Assembly (NCBI GenBank): GCA_958295665.1
Contig: OY282560.1
Location: forward strand, 193,194,061 to 193,258,060
Direction of reading: 5' to 3'
Length of the DNA stretch: 64,000 nt
From: Tipula vernalis
Lineage: Eukaryota > Arthropoda > Insecta > Diptera > Tipulidae
Numbering within the stretch: the first letter of the stretch is position 1; each line of letters opens with the position of its first letter. Shown here piece by piece: positions 44,339-57,213 of this stretch. The notes below the pieces were generated by a model. It saw nothing but the letters and a program-made list of their open reading frames with translations. It was not told where the DNA came from and searched no databases. The position numbers and the translations under genes are program-made.

Positions 44339-47297
44339 TGGGAGCGGTATTGTGGATGTGGAAGTGCATGTCGATTTTGATTTATATTTCCTGTTTCCTA
44401 GATATGAATTTGGATGTGCATGTTGGATTTGTGTTGAGCAAAAAATGTTGAGTAGGAGTTGAGTAAAAAATGTTTTTTATGGAAGATCTATCTCTAGTAT
44501 CCATTGATTTACAATATGTTAAAGAAAACTGTTTTGTACCTAATCTTCCACTTAGAATAATAGCAATTATTTTACTTGACTTGTGACAGCTTTCATAAGT
44601 TTGGTTTCTTGCGGTTAAATCTACATTTCATTCGGTGAATCAGACCCAAGCGAAGGCCTCACCACTTTATGCAACTTTTATAATTTGTGTTAATGCTTCC
44701 ATTAAAACGGTTACCAAAGCTACTTACTAACATTTGGCTTTAATCTGTAGACATTTCTTCATCGGTTTGTCTTGATTTTTTTATATTCAGCAGCTATTCT
44801 TTAGTCAATTCATTTAACACTTTGTCACGAAACAACTTTATTTCAAACCAGTGATTTTCTGCCTTATGAAGAATTGTGTTCATTACCTTGTATATTCATT
44901 TTCAAGATTTCGAAATGCATTGGCCGCAGTTTACAGAACGAGAACTTTTTCGTGAGAATTTTTAATTACCAAAAATTAAATTGGAATTACTGTCTAATTT
45001 GTCACTGTAATTGAAAATTATTTTTATTTTGGTTTTACAAACATCCGACGATCCTAGTTTATCCAACAGCAGTAAGCACTGCACATTCATATTGTAACTT
45101 TAATTTGAAAGAGGAAATAAATTCGCTGTATCAAGGGAATGCAAAAGAAACAAAATTTGAGCAAGGCCATACACCACAATCAAATTAAAAATTTCTTAAA
45201 ATCATAACAAATAACCTTTACAAATGCTCAAAATAACTTAATAATTGCAAGATTTATTACCCATAAAAGCACAATGCAATATTTTAATGAAATTTATTAA
45301 GCGGACACCTAAATTAATTTGACTTTCAAATGGTTTATTACCCAATTATTAATTTTACACTTAATAATAGTTTGATTAATATTTTATTGAAGCTTTAACC
45401 AAATCGTATTATTAAGTTACAGTAAAAAAAAGTACAAACTGGCTACCATTAATTATATTTGTGTTTCTATATGTTATGTAGAGCTTTAAATTATACACCA
45501 ATCATTTGATGTCGAAGAACTCCACAACAACAACAACAACTCAGCAAATTAGAACATCCTGCAATCAGAAACTAATAATCATTCAAATACTAAAACATTA
45601 TTCCTTGCGCTTTTATTTAATGTAATCGCTCGCTTAAAAATTGGTTTCATTTGATTATAATTAATTTTTTTTTCACAGTTGAATGCATTAATTTTAAATT
45701 CATTATTCATCTCTTGCTGTTGCATTCAACGTTTTTTACGTGTTCTTTTTTATTCAATAATAATAAAGACAACAAAAATTTTTTCTTTTTTTTTATATAA
45801 ATAATTTATTTTTAATCCATCAACTTAAAAATAATAACGCAAAAACGAAACACTTTGAAAAGCGATCTTAAAGATCATTAATTTTATATTTTTGTGCGCT
45901 GGATTTTGTAACTATAATCTGAACCTGTTTGTATGCCATTACACTATTGCACAATGCGCACAACAAACATCTTTGATTTCATATAAATAATGTACATACA
46001 TATTTTAATATTTGGTTTAATGCAAAAATGTAACATAAAATAATGTTTTTTTTTTATGATTTATGCAATTTTATGAATCTTATGACAATATGATTAATGA
46101 AATTTTAATAATAAAGACCGAAAACGACACGAATAAAAGAATCTTGTGTTGCATATCATATAACAACATACATTGTACGTACATATAAATATGTTTATAA
46201 GATAAACCGAAACATTATTAATTATACAAACATATGAAGGTTCTTACATGTTTAAAAATAAAGATATATTTCGTTTTAATTTGATTATAAATTTTATTAA
46301 TAATAAAAAGGTGAACGGAAAAATCTGTCTATTTTTATCGCCACACAATGTTAAAAAGGCTTGTAGGAAAGCACACGGCTTATACGGTAAATTTATATGT
46401 CTTTCTAATTCTAAATAAAAATAATTTTATTTTTATTTTTCAGATAGTATGTAGGAAAGCGTTGATGCAATTTAGAATTATATTTATGATTTTTGTTAAT
46501 GACGATTTCGTGGGTGAACGTTACATTGAAATAGATTTGAATTAAGTAATCGTTAAACGGATAAATAATTCTTCCAATCTAATATTGAGTGAATGTAATA
46601 ATTTTTCTTTTAAACCATTTAGGAGGACTGCACCTTCGTTCTTGTTTCATAATTTTGGTTAACTTGACGCTTTAAAAACGAGTAATAATATTTAGTGATA
46701 TGACATAAACATTTTTGAAGTTGGTAAAATTTTTATAATTATTCTTTTACATTATCCATCAAAACCTTGTAAACGGGTGCAGTAAACAAATTGCTTCATA
46801 ACAGAATCCCTATCCATTCAAGGTGTTTAACTAAACATTTTCTGCATGAAAACTAGGGTATTTAAATTAATCGAGTTTTAAAACAGCCGGGTAGTAGAGT
46901 AATATTTATTTTGATACCTGGGTTAGCCGGCTATCCGGGTATTAAAAAATATACAAATATGCAATTAACAAAATTTGACTGAGAGTGTCAATGGTTTATA
47001 TGAGGAAATTGCATTTTGTTCAATGTGATTACCATGGCGATTCTATGCTATTCTATTGAATTTTTTTAAATGCCATAAATTTTTAAATAATTTATCGCGC
47101 CGCCTTAGTACTCGGGTCTTTGGATCGCACATATTACACACATTCTTATTTCCCTGGCTTTTTAAAATGACCTTATACGAATGATTACTTGATATATTCG
47201 GGCGGTGAATCCTTTTTTGATAATGGGAATTCGTATTATGTAGGTAACTGTTATTGTTATTCAGTTGGAAAAATTGGTGAATGTTTTATTGTACATA
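44339..47297. other. Gene-free AT-rich stretch (3 kb)
   Basis: No recognised element. The left 100 bases still contain GATGTG-like words. A (CAA)n run is at about 45,525-45,540. At 46,348-46,545 a small open frame has an internal GTAAAT...TTTTTCAG pair about 62 bp apart, the size of a fly intron, but I recognise no protein. Confidence 0.5.
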
Positions 47298-48120
47298 CAG
47301 TGTCGGACAAAACTAAAGCACAAAATGTTATTTGTACTTTGTTAAATAAAACTGAGAAAATGAATTCTCATTTTATTTACTTTTGTCAAATTTAAAAATT
47401 TTAAACAGCAACTTTACTGATGCAGATCTTCGAGTCTTTTACTCAATTAGAATATTAAATACTTTCTGGAGATGCCATTCCAAGCGTTCCGAAATTGGTT
47501 AAAACTTCTAGCAGTTATCTAAACTAATTTTTAGTAGACCTGTAATTTGATAAATCAATCTCCACAGCTCATCGTTAGACGCATTAAATGTTCAAGCTTC
47601 AGTGTTAATTAACCTTTCTTTCCGAGTTAAATAGATCATTTATGTCAACTAGGTGATGCTTAGGAGCTTTTCGGTTTCTGCCATATCCCGTGGGTTGTTT
47701 TCTCAGAACAGGAAATGCTTATTATTCTTGAAATAATGAAATGATTGATTCCACATTTATTAGAAATCAATTTTAAAATTGCACCGTTATAAAAATCGCA
47801 AATTAATTTCTGCTTAAAGTGAATTTATTATTTATTAAATGTAGCATTGTCGAAAATGAAGCACTTATAGTAATAGGTCAGTAATTCCCTGAAGATCTTA
47901 GTTACACAATTATAATCGGTACTAATTGATTGCTAAATCAAATCTTTTGCTTTTATGTTAAAGAATCGGTAGCTAAATCAAATCTTTTGTTTTTATGTTA
48001 AAGATGGTGGAAATATTTTTCAAATATTACGAAAATGAACAAAAGGGAAATTTATTTGCCTATTTTATTTAACGAAGTATGGACAAGGACATCCCCGCAC
48101 TTTAGTTTTGTCCAATACTG
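47298..48120. mobile_element. Tc1/mariner-like element, 823 bp, non-autonomous
   Basis: Begins CAGTGTCGGACAAAACTAAA after a TA (47,296-47,297) and ends, on the opposite strand, with CAGTATTGGACAAAACTAAA before a TA (48,121-48,122). The inverted ends match in about 25 of 28 positions and TA duplication is the Tc1/mariner hallmark. Inside, the minus strand at about 47,850-47,700 carries LICDFYNGAILKLISNKCGI followed by FIISRII, which resembles the N-terminal helix-turn-helix of Tc1 transposases, and GYGRNRKAPK-like text. The DDE core is gone. A 33-bp direct repeat (47,932-47,964 and 47,972-48,004) lies near the right end. Confidence 0.82.
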
Positions 48121-48444
48121 TATGTTACAAATATTTTCTGTTGCATCTATTCTAAATTATTTTACAGTGAATATAATTAAAACAATCATTTGACAGTCCT
48201 TCACGTAAGTGAAGAATTTTGATAATATATTTCAAATATTTGCTAAAAATTAAAGAATAAAATAAAAAAAAAACTGTAAAAGTTAACCTAAACTACTACC
48301 GTAGGTTTGGCTACGATCAGACCAATAAAGGCGGGAAGAAATAAAACTAAACTTATGGATGTATATGGACAGGGCATTGTAATAAAAATCCTATAAATAT
48401 ATGTTTTTTTAAATTACCTGAATGTCTTCTAATTTTTTAATTAA

Positions 48445-49400
48445 TTAATTAACATTATACCCCGCAATAAGGTATTTTAAGTCAAATAAGTAAAATAGTT
48501 TAAAGCAAATATCAATTGTTTTAAAAATGGTTAGCACTTTGTATTTTGTATTATCTAGATAAACTAGTATTTCATCCGGCTTCAAGATACATTTGCCTAT
48601 TATACATATAAACGGCTGTACATTCTGCTTCATTTCCAATAATTTATCAAAATATTGTTCTGAGTCTCTGACACTATCACAAACATAGAGAAAACTATTT
48701 TGACATTCTTTTATTGAATATTTGACGTGTTTTCGTTTCCCACCTTCAGTAATACCAATTTTAACTGGATTATTTTTAACAACAGCATGCAACAAAATGA
48801 ATATGGTTGCAAATCGTCCATCTGCAATTATAAAGTTGAATTAATATAAAGGATAGAAAATTTTAAATTTCTATTATACTTACTTTCTGTTGAATCAGAA
48901 TGTTTCTTTAAATTTTCAAAGAGATGCTTTGAATTTGGATCTTTAAGGTCTGTGTCGAAAACGATGCATATTTTTTTTATAGAATTCATTTTCATATTCT
49001 TGGTTTAACATTAATTCACTGCTGGCACATATGCTTAGTCAGTTTTTCTCCATGCCGAATATAATAGTTTACTATTAAATTGGACAAGTTATCCCGTTTT
49101 AATTCCGTTAATAAATGCTTTGCCTCGGTTATCTCCTTAAGTAAAGTTCTACCTTCATGAGAATCCATCAAAATATCTATCAGTTAAATTGGGAGTAGTA
49201 ATCTTCTCTTCAAAAGTAAAATTCAGCAATGTTTGAGATGGTGGTGGCGTACCATGTCATTGATGATAAAGTATCACAGCGTCTGTAAATTTAATTATTA
49301 TATTCCACGTAAAATCTTTTAGCAATGGGACGATATGTGCCGGTATAAGAAGTTTTAATTCATTGATGTATACTTTTTGGCCTGGAAATATTAAATTATT
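48445..49400 (-). pseudogene. Module 2 of a CACTA-like or undescribed transposon gene
   Basis: Minus-strand text at 48,795-48,445 reads MLHAVVKNNPVKIGITEGGK with a later VQPFICIIGKCILKPDEILV, LDNTKYKV and TIDICFKLFYLFDLKYL. Upstream at about 49,180-49,030 lies MDSHEGRTLLKEITEAKHLL and LSNLIVNYYIRHGEKLTKHM. From memory, proteins with this VQPF-(I/V)G-ICFK ending recur across insects and fish as multi-copy uncharacterised genes, in line with a transposon. It follows module 1 in the same orientation. A possible intron lies near 48,820-48,890 (an AAAGTAAGTATA-type donor and a tract ending in CAG on the minus strand). It is broken by stops. Confidence 0.5.
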
Positions 49401-51834
49401 CGGCTGTTTACTAAGATTACAATAGTTAAGTCTAAGTAAGAATATAATTCAGGTAAATTCCACACATTGAGTAGCTCTTGAAGTTCAGCTTGTTCAATTG
49501 TTGGGCGTTTATTATTATATATTGACCATCGTAGTTGGTCTCGTCTTCAATGATGTTAGATACAGCTGTTCTTTCCAAATTTGTGTTGGGTTGAAAAATA
49601 TGTTCTTCTTCAGTTTCATTCATTTTTAAAATACTGCAGCGTAAAATAAATATTTTGTTGGTTAAGCTGGACTTTTTAGAAAAATTTACTCAATTCATCC
49701 GAACACTAATGTAATATAATAACAAAATTATCCTTAAAAATTTAATATTTGAGATGTAGTTTTTACATTTTTTTTTCAACAAAACATTTAAACTAGTTAT
49801 ATAACTAATAGAAAATAAAATTAATATTCTTTTATTCTTATCATTGAATTGGATTTATATGAATTATTTGCGTTAAGTGGGGGCCCACAAAATGTATGAA
49901 TATTCATAGCTGCAACTAAACCCTTATCATTTAAATCGATTTTATACGCAGCGTAGAGGTGACAAAAGTGAATAGATTTTAATGGACGACAAATTTTAAT
50001 TATTTTTGTCCTTAAGCTGCTCACAGCTATATAATCTATTTCGACAACAGACAATTCGTTTAAACAAAATGGTAAAAAATACCCAGATTTATAAATTTTT
50101 CCTTTGTATTCTACTTTACTATAAAATTTATAATTAATAGGGTTTTCTTCGGGATAACATGTTTTTAACAATAAATCAAAAGCAATGTCAATTATGTGGT
50201 TATCGTCAATTGTAATCGAACTTTTCGACACATCCAGTAAGGATTTTGCAAATTTTAATTGAAGTTTTTTCACCAAAGATAGAGATTTTTCCTTGAAGTA
50301 AGTGAGTTTACATATACCTTAAATTGCTCATGTTTCGCTTCAAATCGAAAGCAGCAGTAAAACCGTGGGGGCCCGGAAAATTTAATAATTGTTGGATAGT
50401 GAGTCATAAAGTGGTGTTTGGGCTTAAGATTATCATTAAACAAATTACGATAATCCACATGATGCTTTTCTATTTGGTTTTGAAGAGTCTTTAAATGACC
50501 CTTTGGTATATGATACCAAAGCAACGAGTCAATAATCGTTAAAAAGTTGAGAAAGAACTGTCAAACCTCTTCGTCATCAGGTATTAAATCGCCAACAATT
50601 AATGGAAGGAAGTGTGTAAAAGTTTTCATTTCTTTCGCAGACATTTTTAAATGGAACTTTTTCAAGTGTACCATTTTAACTGGTCTGGGTTTATTATTTT
50701 TTTCAATTTGAATATAGTCAAATAACAGGACTCTTTTATTAAATGTAGAAAGATCGAAATATTTAACTTTTTCTGTAAAATATATTAGAATATGACATAT
50801 GTCATAATGACAGACACCTTCATATTTATGATACATTACGTCAATTGCGTAATTTTATACAATATGAAAGGTTTCAATTAAGTTGAAGATTGATGGTCCG
50901 TCAATACCAGTTTCTGACGGGAGGTTCAACATTACATCTGTCGAGTAATTTTCTAAAGTTCTAACCATGTCTTCATTTTCCTTGTATGATGTTCTACACA
51001 GACTTTTGGTAGCTTTACAAAATCTGCAAAAGAGTTTTTAAGAAAAAAATTTTGTAAAGTCTAATACGCCATAACTTTTAAATTATTATCAGGAGCATTT
51101 ATCATTAATCCAGTTTATGATTCCTGTCAAAAAGATATTTTCCAATCGTGACATATCGAGGCAAGGAAATGCATAATTAAATATTTGAAACACTGTATTG
51201 AGAAGCGTGTGATCCAAGAAAAATAGGGACAACCAGTATCTTTATCTTAAACATGTTGACGACAGGTAGAGATTTTGGTTTTGTAGTTCAGTGAACAATT
51301 TATAATCCGATTTACAAAATTGGAAGGGATTTTCAAACTTTTTCATTATATTACTTAAATTGTTTATAAAATTGTCTGTTTTGGAATTATTTTTTATAAA
51401 ATTAGTTATTTCTGCTACAAACGGTATAGTTTATTTTGTATATCCAATACATCTTTCCGAGAAAAGGAATCATTGGAATGCATTTGTAACACAAACTTTA
51501 ATATTTGATTAGTATCAAATTTATTGTTATTTGTCGAAAGTCAAAATTTATTTATTTCGTCACAAATATTTTTTAAAAATTGGTTTTGGAGGTTTATCGA
51601 ACTATCATTAGTTTGATTAATTTGAAAAGTTACATGTTCAATTACGTTAGGAATCTCATTTATAGTTCCGAAATTTTCTGGGTGCTTACAAAATACGTAT
51701 TTTCTAAAGCTTTTTAACGTAGAGAAATATATAAAACAATCCCCTTCTAAACATTGGAATCCATCTGTTGCGGACATTTTAAGAAAATTAAGAACATGAA
51801 TTTTGAAGTTTCCAAAATTGCCAATTACGTTCAT
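49401..51834 (-). pseudogene. Module 1: C2H2-finger, CACTA-like transposase-type gene, degraded
   Basis: N-terminus at 51,834-51,541 has a C2H2-like finger FQCLEGDCFIYFSTLKSFRK followed by YVFCKH. Further down the minus strand: SETGIDGPSIFNLIETFH (about 50,920-50,870), MYHKYEGVCHYDICHILIYF (50,836), HLKKFHLKMSAKEMKTFTHF, LPLIVGDLIPDDEEV (50,580), a TGA, then the same frame resumes to LKPKHHFMTHYPTIIKFSGP and FRFEAKHEQFKVY (50,440-50,310). After a frameshift comes 50,276-49,821, ending in NIHTFCGPPLNANNSYK. The KHH-HYP-GP-FRFE-KH block recalls the C-terminal part of CACTA/EnSpm-type transposases (DUF4218-like), though I cannot prove it. Only a few disabling changes are visible, so decay is recent. 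Confidence 0.5.
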
Positions 51835-51839
51835 CCCGC

Positions 51840-52700
51840 ATTTAAAGCACCTCTTAATTTAATTATAATTTACTACGTATTTAAGAAAAGAAGAATATAG
51901 TATATCTGAACAGTTGCACAAAATATGTAAACTAATTATAACTTTTAGATTGAAAACTAAAACAAAATGTCGTAAAAGATTAATGTCCCTAAAATTAATA
52001 TAAAAATGAATATGAAACTATAAGTTTAACAAAATTTCACATACATTTACAATTTTTTGTATATTCCACTTGCACTTTCAGCACACAGCACAAGATATAC
52101 TATTTGGTTTTTAGTACACACACCCAAAATTTCAACGCAAAAAGTACACTTCTTAAAGTTCCACGTTATTTAAAACAAATTAAATTACTTTATAAATAAT
52201 AAATTTCACAACTCAATTCAAACTTGCGAATTTGCCGAATGGAGGACATTCAATAATTGTATCCTATGCAGTGATTATTTTAGTATAGTTGTGTTACTCT
52301 TGGGTTCGTTCGGCGTTATTAGAGGGCCTCTCAATCATATTGACTTACCGCATTTAAATACATTTATTAAAAAATCAATCTGGAAGATATTTTAAAAATT
52401 ATTCTACATTAATAACCTTCATTCAAAACGCAGATGTAGGAATATGTATTTTATTTGCCTATATCAATCGAAGTACGAATTACGAGTAATAATTGTCAAA
52501 TTAATTCGGATATTGTCGAAATTCGTTTTATTTTGGAAGAGAATATGTATTTAGACAGTTTAAATAATCTATCAATCGAACAATCAAGAGCCGGTAAAGA
52601 GGCGCGATAGGATTAATCGGACTATTCTAATCGTAAGAATTGTAACCCTTAATTTGTATTATGTCATTTAATAAATTACGTCAAATATTTGAAGTATTTA
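51840..52700. other. Gene-free AT-rich stretch
   Basis: No coding potential recognised; could include the terminus of the preceding element, but no inverted repeat matching the other side was found. Confidence 0.5.
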
Positions 52701-53900
52701 AAGCAATTCAAGTTTTTTATGAAATTCATAAAGCCAACCTGTGGTTATTCTCTAACTCTGCTGTACATTTTTTATTGATGTTAAAATTGTTGAAGGCTGC
52801 AAATAAAATATCTATTTTATCTGTAGGAATGGCTGTGACTATATCATCAACGTAACGGTAATAAAAAACTGGTTTAAAGTTGAGAGAATTCAGTACACTT
52901 TTTTCAACAAACTCCATAACTAACTCCGCAATAGCTGGACTGGTCGGTGAGCCCATGGGGGAACCAAATAGTTGTTTATATAGCTTCTTGTTGAATTGAA
53001 ATTCACAGTTTTGGAGAATTAACTCCATTGCTTCAATATGCTGAACTTTTTTCAGCTTAGTCTGCGAATTCCTTTTAATTTCGGACCATCTCTTATTAAT
53101 TAATGCTATTGCTAGTTTGCTATCTATGTTAGTAAAAAGTGATACCACATCCAACGAGAGGATTGTGTGATATTGAGGTAAAACAATATTTTTAATTTTG
53201 TCCTTAAAGTCAACTGAATTTTTTACCCCTGTGGAAGATTTTCCAACAGTGTAGTTTTAAATTCTTGACACGAAGGCAAAAAGGTGATATAAAGGAGTTC
53301 CGATCGAGCTTACTATGGGTCGGTACGGAGCATTCACTTTATGAATTTTTGGTAACCCATAAAGTCTTGCTACGACACCATGAAGACTTTTTATTGATTT
53401 CGTTTCAGAATCCGTTATTCTATCTTTATTATGCCAAGTGGTTACCATAGAATTTAATTTTCTCTGTATGGACGCTGTATTATCCTTACTAATTTATTTA
53501 TAGACATCCCTATCTTCTAACATGGACTGTATTTTGTTGACATAGTCACACCGATTTACAACTACAGTAGTATTACCCTTGTCAGCTCTTGTAACCAAAA
53601 TTTCAGGATGGTCACGCACAAATTTTTTTGAATTTGCAACATCTTTCCTGAAACTTATGTCATCTACCGTTACACTGTGTCTAAGTCCACTCCAATTTTT
53701 AAAATTAGTTAAAATATTCACTAGTTCATTACGTAAAACTGGCTTATCTAATTGTTCGTCGCTATTGTTTATTAACGCGCCTTCAATATTCGCAATAATC
53801 TGGACGTATGGTACAGACTTTGCAGAAATTGTCGGACAAAACTTCTCTCCGAGCTTAAGAATGTTTGATACTTTCTCGGGAAATCTCAATTAATAGAAGT
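52700..53900 (-). pseudogene. Penelope-like retroelement RT relic
   Basis: Minus-strand blocks: ADKGNTTVVVNRCDYVNKIQ (about 53,585-53,530), ARLYGLPKIHKVNAPYRPIV plus SSIGTPLY (53,370-53,300), SLDVVSLFTNID (about 53,160-53,125), KQLFGSPMGSPTSPAIAEL (52,985-52,930) and FYYRYVDDIVTAIP (52,870-52,830). LPKIHK, GSPMGSP.SP and YVDD together are diagnostic of Penelope-like elements. Two frameshifts/stops separate the blocks. The sequence loses similarity at about 52,725, before the end of the RT, and the GIY-YIG endonuclease is not seen. Confidence 0.9.
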
Positions 53901-54430
53901 CGTTTTGTGATGTTAACGATATTATTTTTTTCCGTGCATAGGAACCTCAGTTCAATTCTTTAATTTGCCAACAACATTATCATGAGAATCAGTTCGATAG
54001 CCGCGGGCCTATCGTCAGTTAGCAAACCTAGGGTAAAAAGATGTGGGAAACCAGTCAAGAAAGTATTAAGCGGTACTTGTTCAATATACTGTTTAAATGT
54101 AAACAAAATGGCATCTAAAGCTTCCCATTTTACAACTTTGTTTTAAAATCATATTATTTAATTTATGTAATTTGCAAAACTTCATTACACCGTGGTGTCT
54201 GTAGTATGGAATTTTTGGACAACATCATGTCGTTTATAGATATGATCGCTCTGCAACTGGTTTAAAAAAATCAGGTGGACGTATTCTTCTTATCGTACAT
54301 TCTTCACCCTGCAGTTTGCCGGTTAATTTAGTACCATCAGTAGTGGGATAAGTCTGCGCGAGGATTAACATCAACAAAAGCAGTTTATACATCTATACCA
54401 CCCTAGTCACGAAGTGGGTTTATGCGATTT
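53901..54430. other. Unassigned stretch between Penelope relic and LINE
   Basis: Nothing that can be named. Part of it may be the decayed 5' region of the Penelope-like element or of the LINE that follows. Confidence 0.45.
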
Positions 54431-55444
54431 GAAGTGATGTCATTACACTCTTTGATATTTTAAATACTAACGATGTTAATGCTAACGTGGTCCTATTTTA
54501 TAAGATTCTGCAACGAGGTTTTGATATCATATTCCAATGTGAATCAAAGGAACTTCCATGGACTTCTCCATGGTTTGACGATCGACACAAAAATTTCAAA
54601 AACGGCAAATCGAAAGCTTATGCTGAAATGATTAAATTGAACTGGAATAGGATAAACTTATCTTTCTCAAACACAGTGATGAATTAGGCGGCTCATTTAA
54701 TTTAAAATACACTTCGTTAGCTAGTGTCCGACAAATATCTCATCTATGTTTGCTCCTTTTTTCCAATCTGTAGATAGATAGGTAGACAATGATATGAATG
54801 CAGCACAATAATTGAATATCAACAAGAACATATCGATCTTTCTTCACTGACAGACTTTGGCGACGTCAACGACTTTGACGATTCATTGTGGAATCTCTTC
54901 AACCTATCATTAGTATCCGGCTTGTTTACAGCCGGAATGGAAAATATTAAAAATCACACCGATCTTTAAATCGGGCAAATGGGAAGATGTTACATGTTTC
55001 AGAGAGATTTCAACCATACAATCGATTCCAAAATTAGTGGAGCTGGTTATGTGCAACCCCTCAAAGTTATATTGTTACGTCATATATCTGTTCGACAACA
55101 TAGATTCATTTCAGGCTGATCAACATCTACAATTTTGGTGGAATTTACGAGTAAAACGATCAATGAAATATAAAAGCACTATCACATGGATGTAGTTTAT
55201 TCAAACTTCATTAAAGCATTTGATTTTATTTGTCATCGAAAGGCGCTTGATAGTATTCAAGTATTTAGATTTTCATTCTGGTAAATTTATAACATGGTTC
55301 AGCTCGTATTTTTCTGTCGATATGTATTAATTAGAAATAAAAAATCCAAAGTTATCAGGATTACTTCGGGTGCTCATATTTGCAGATGATATCAAAATTT
55401 TCGAGAGCGCTGAATTGCAGCGTGTTTGTGAAATTAACGATCTG

Positions 55445-55684
55445 GGGGCCTATTCTCGATTTCCACATCCATTTTTCACGTGTGGACATCTGTAAAAATT
55501 CATAAAACTTGAATTTTTTCGGTACTAAGGGAATATTTCCGAATGGGTATAAGCAGGTGGAAAAAATTCCCCATATAGGAAAATGCCCATGCCGCATGTG
55601 TTTTATATACGAATTACGTTTTTGTGTGAACTTTGACAGATGTCCACATGTGCAAAATGGATGTGGAATTCGAGAAAAGGCCCC
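55445..55684. mobile_element. 240-bp MITE with ~49-bp terminal inverted repeats
   Basis: Left end GGGGCCTATTCTCGATTTCC and onward to TGTGGACATCTG (55,445-55,493) is the reverse complement, with about five mismatches, of 55,636-55,684. The 140-bp centre has no coding sense. GGGCC ends would suit PIF/Harbinger-type elements, but no TWA or other clear duplication flanks it. Confidence 0.85.
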
Positions 55685-55741
55685 TTGGGGGTCACATTCA
55701 ACGAATATAACTTTTAATAAGTATATAGATAACTTCATAGT

Positions 55742-56019
55742 TGTTATATTTGTAAACGGAAAGTGTCCTAATAATTTATCATCTCAATGATCATCACCAT
55801 TATCAACGGACTCATTTTGCATACACATACACATTTACATCAAGTTATATAAAAGCGATGTCATTCGTTTGTATTCTCTCTTCAAGTTGAACGTGTACGA
55901 CATTTATACAAACCACTTATTGTTCTATAATAATTATAATAAAATTTATAAACTTGTTTAACTGCTGATTGTTCTTTAATAAAACTATTACCTAAGTTAT
56001 GTGCTACGTGAATATAAAA
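55742..56019 (+). repeat. 5' LTR of the mag-type element
   Basis: 278 bp, paired with 59,470-59,747. It contains TTATATAAAAGCG at about 55,844-55,856, a good TATA box, and TTTAATAAAAC near 55,975, a possible polyadenylation signal. Differences from the other LTR include G/A near 55,764 and T/C near 55,816. Confidence 0.95.
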
Positions 56020-56107
56020 GTGGCGACGAGAGAAAAAATAAAAATAAATAAATTATATTTGGTGATTGTGCTATTCTTTGGACAGTGAAATTATTAGTAA
56101 ATTCAAA

Positions 56108-57213
56108 ATGGCTAGTGAGGAATTATCTTCGTTTCTAAAAAATCTATTAGAAGGACAAAATAAATGGATGAGCAATATGATGAAAAATCAAGAAGATTTT
56201 TTTAGTGAAATTCGTGATAATGGTAATAATAAAAAACCGGTGAGTGTGTCTGTACCGTCATTTCGATCGTACGATAAATCAAAAGAGCCTTTTGAAGACT
56301 GTATAAATCAGTTAGAAGAACATTTTATTGCAAATGAAGTACTGTCTGATGATAAAAAACGATCATATTTTATTTCGTGGGTCGATACTGATACTTTCCA
56401 TGAATTGTCTAAAATTTATGGTGAAACGAGCTTTAAACAAGAGAAATTCACAGAAATTATTAGTAACTTAAAAAATTATTTTAAAGCTAATATTTATATT
56501 CTAGCAGCACGTTGTTCGTTTTTACAGACAAAAATGAAACCGGGCGAAACATACGTCGAGTGGGTTGCTAATTTAAGATTAACAGCGCGAAATTGTGAGT
56601 TTGCATGTAAAAAAGATGCGTGTAAACAATCATTTTCAGATTCAATGATTAGAGATATGTTAGTAATATATACACCACATGATGCAGTTCGAATTGCATC
56701 TTTAAAAGAGACAAACCCTAGTCTGGAGGATGTAATTAAAATTGCTCAAGCTTTTGAATCAACACAAAATACGATTCAAATTATTAAAAATGATAATAAT
56801 TCGAATACTGTTAATGTTAATGAAATGAAAAGTCATTATAATCAAAGAGGAAGAAACCGTTCAGTCAATAATAATAGTCGAGATAGGTATAACGAGTCAG
56901 GTGATCGTGATAGCAATAGAAATAAATGTTGTCCGGGTTGTTTTTCGTTACATGAGAAAAAATTCTGTAAATTTGTAAGTGCCGTTTGTCACATTTGTAA
57001 TGGCGTTGGTCATATTTCTCCCGTTTGTCCAAACCGTAGAGGAAGGTTAAATAAATTTTATCGTCGTAGTCCAAGTCCGTCAAGAGAAAATATTCAAACT
57101 CTAGATGTTTATCACAACTCGCAAAGTGAAAATTTTAATGAAATCATAGACGAATTTGAATCGGTCTTACAAATTAATGATGCTCTTCAACGTAGAGGAA
57201 AGAAAAAAAAATA

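Noticed and set aside
42400..44462. Several >600-codon ORFs of alternating Trp-Met, Cys-Gly, Asp-Val or His-Ile on both strands
   Set aside because: They are translations of a stop-free hexamer satellite, open in several frames and both strands; no protein-like composition or start context.
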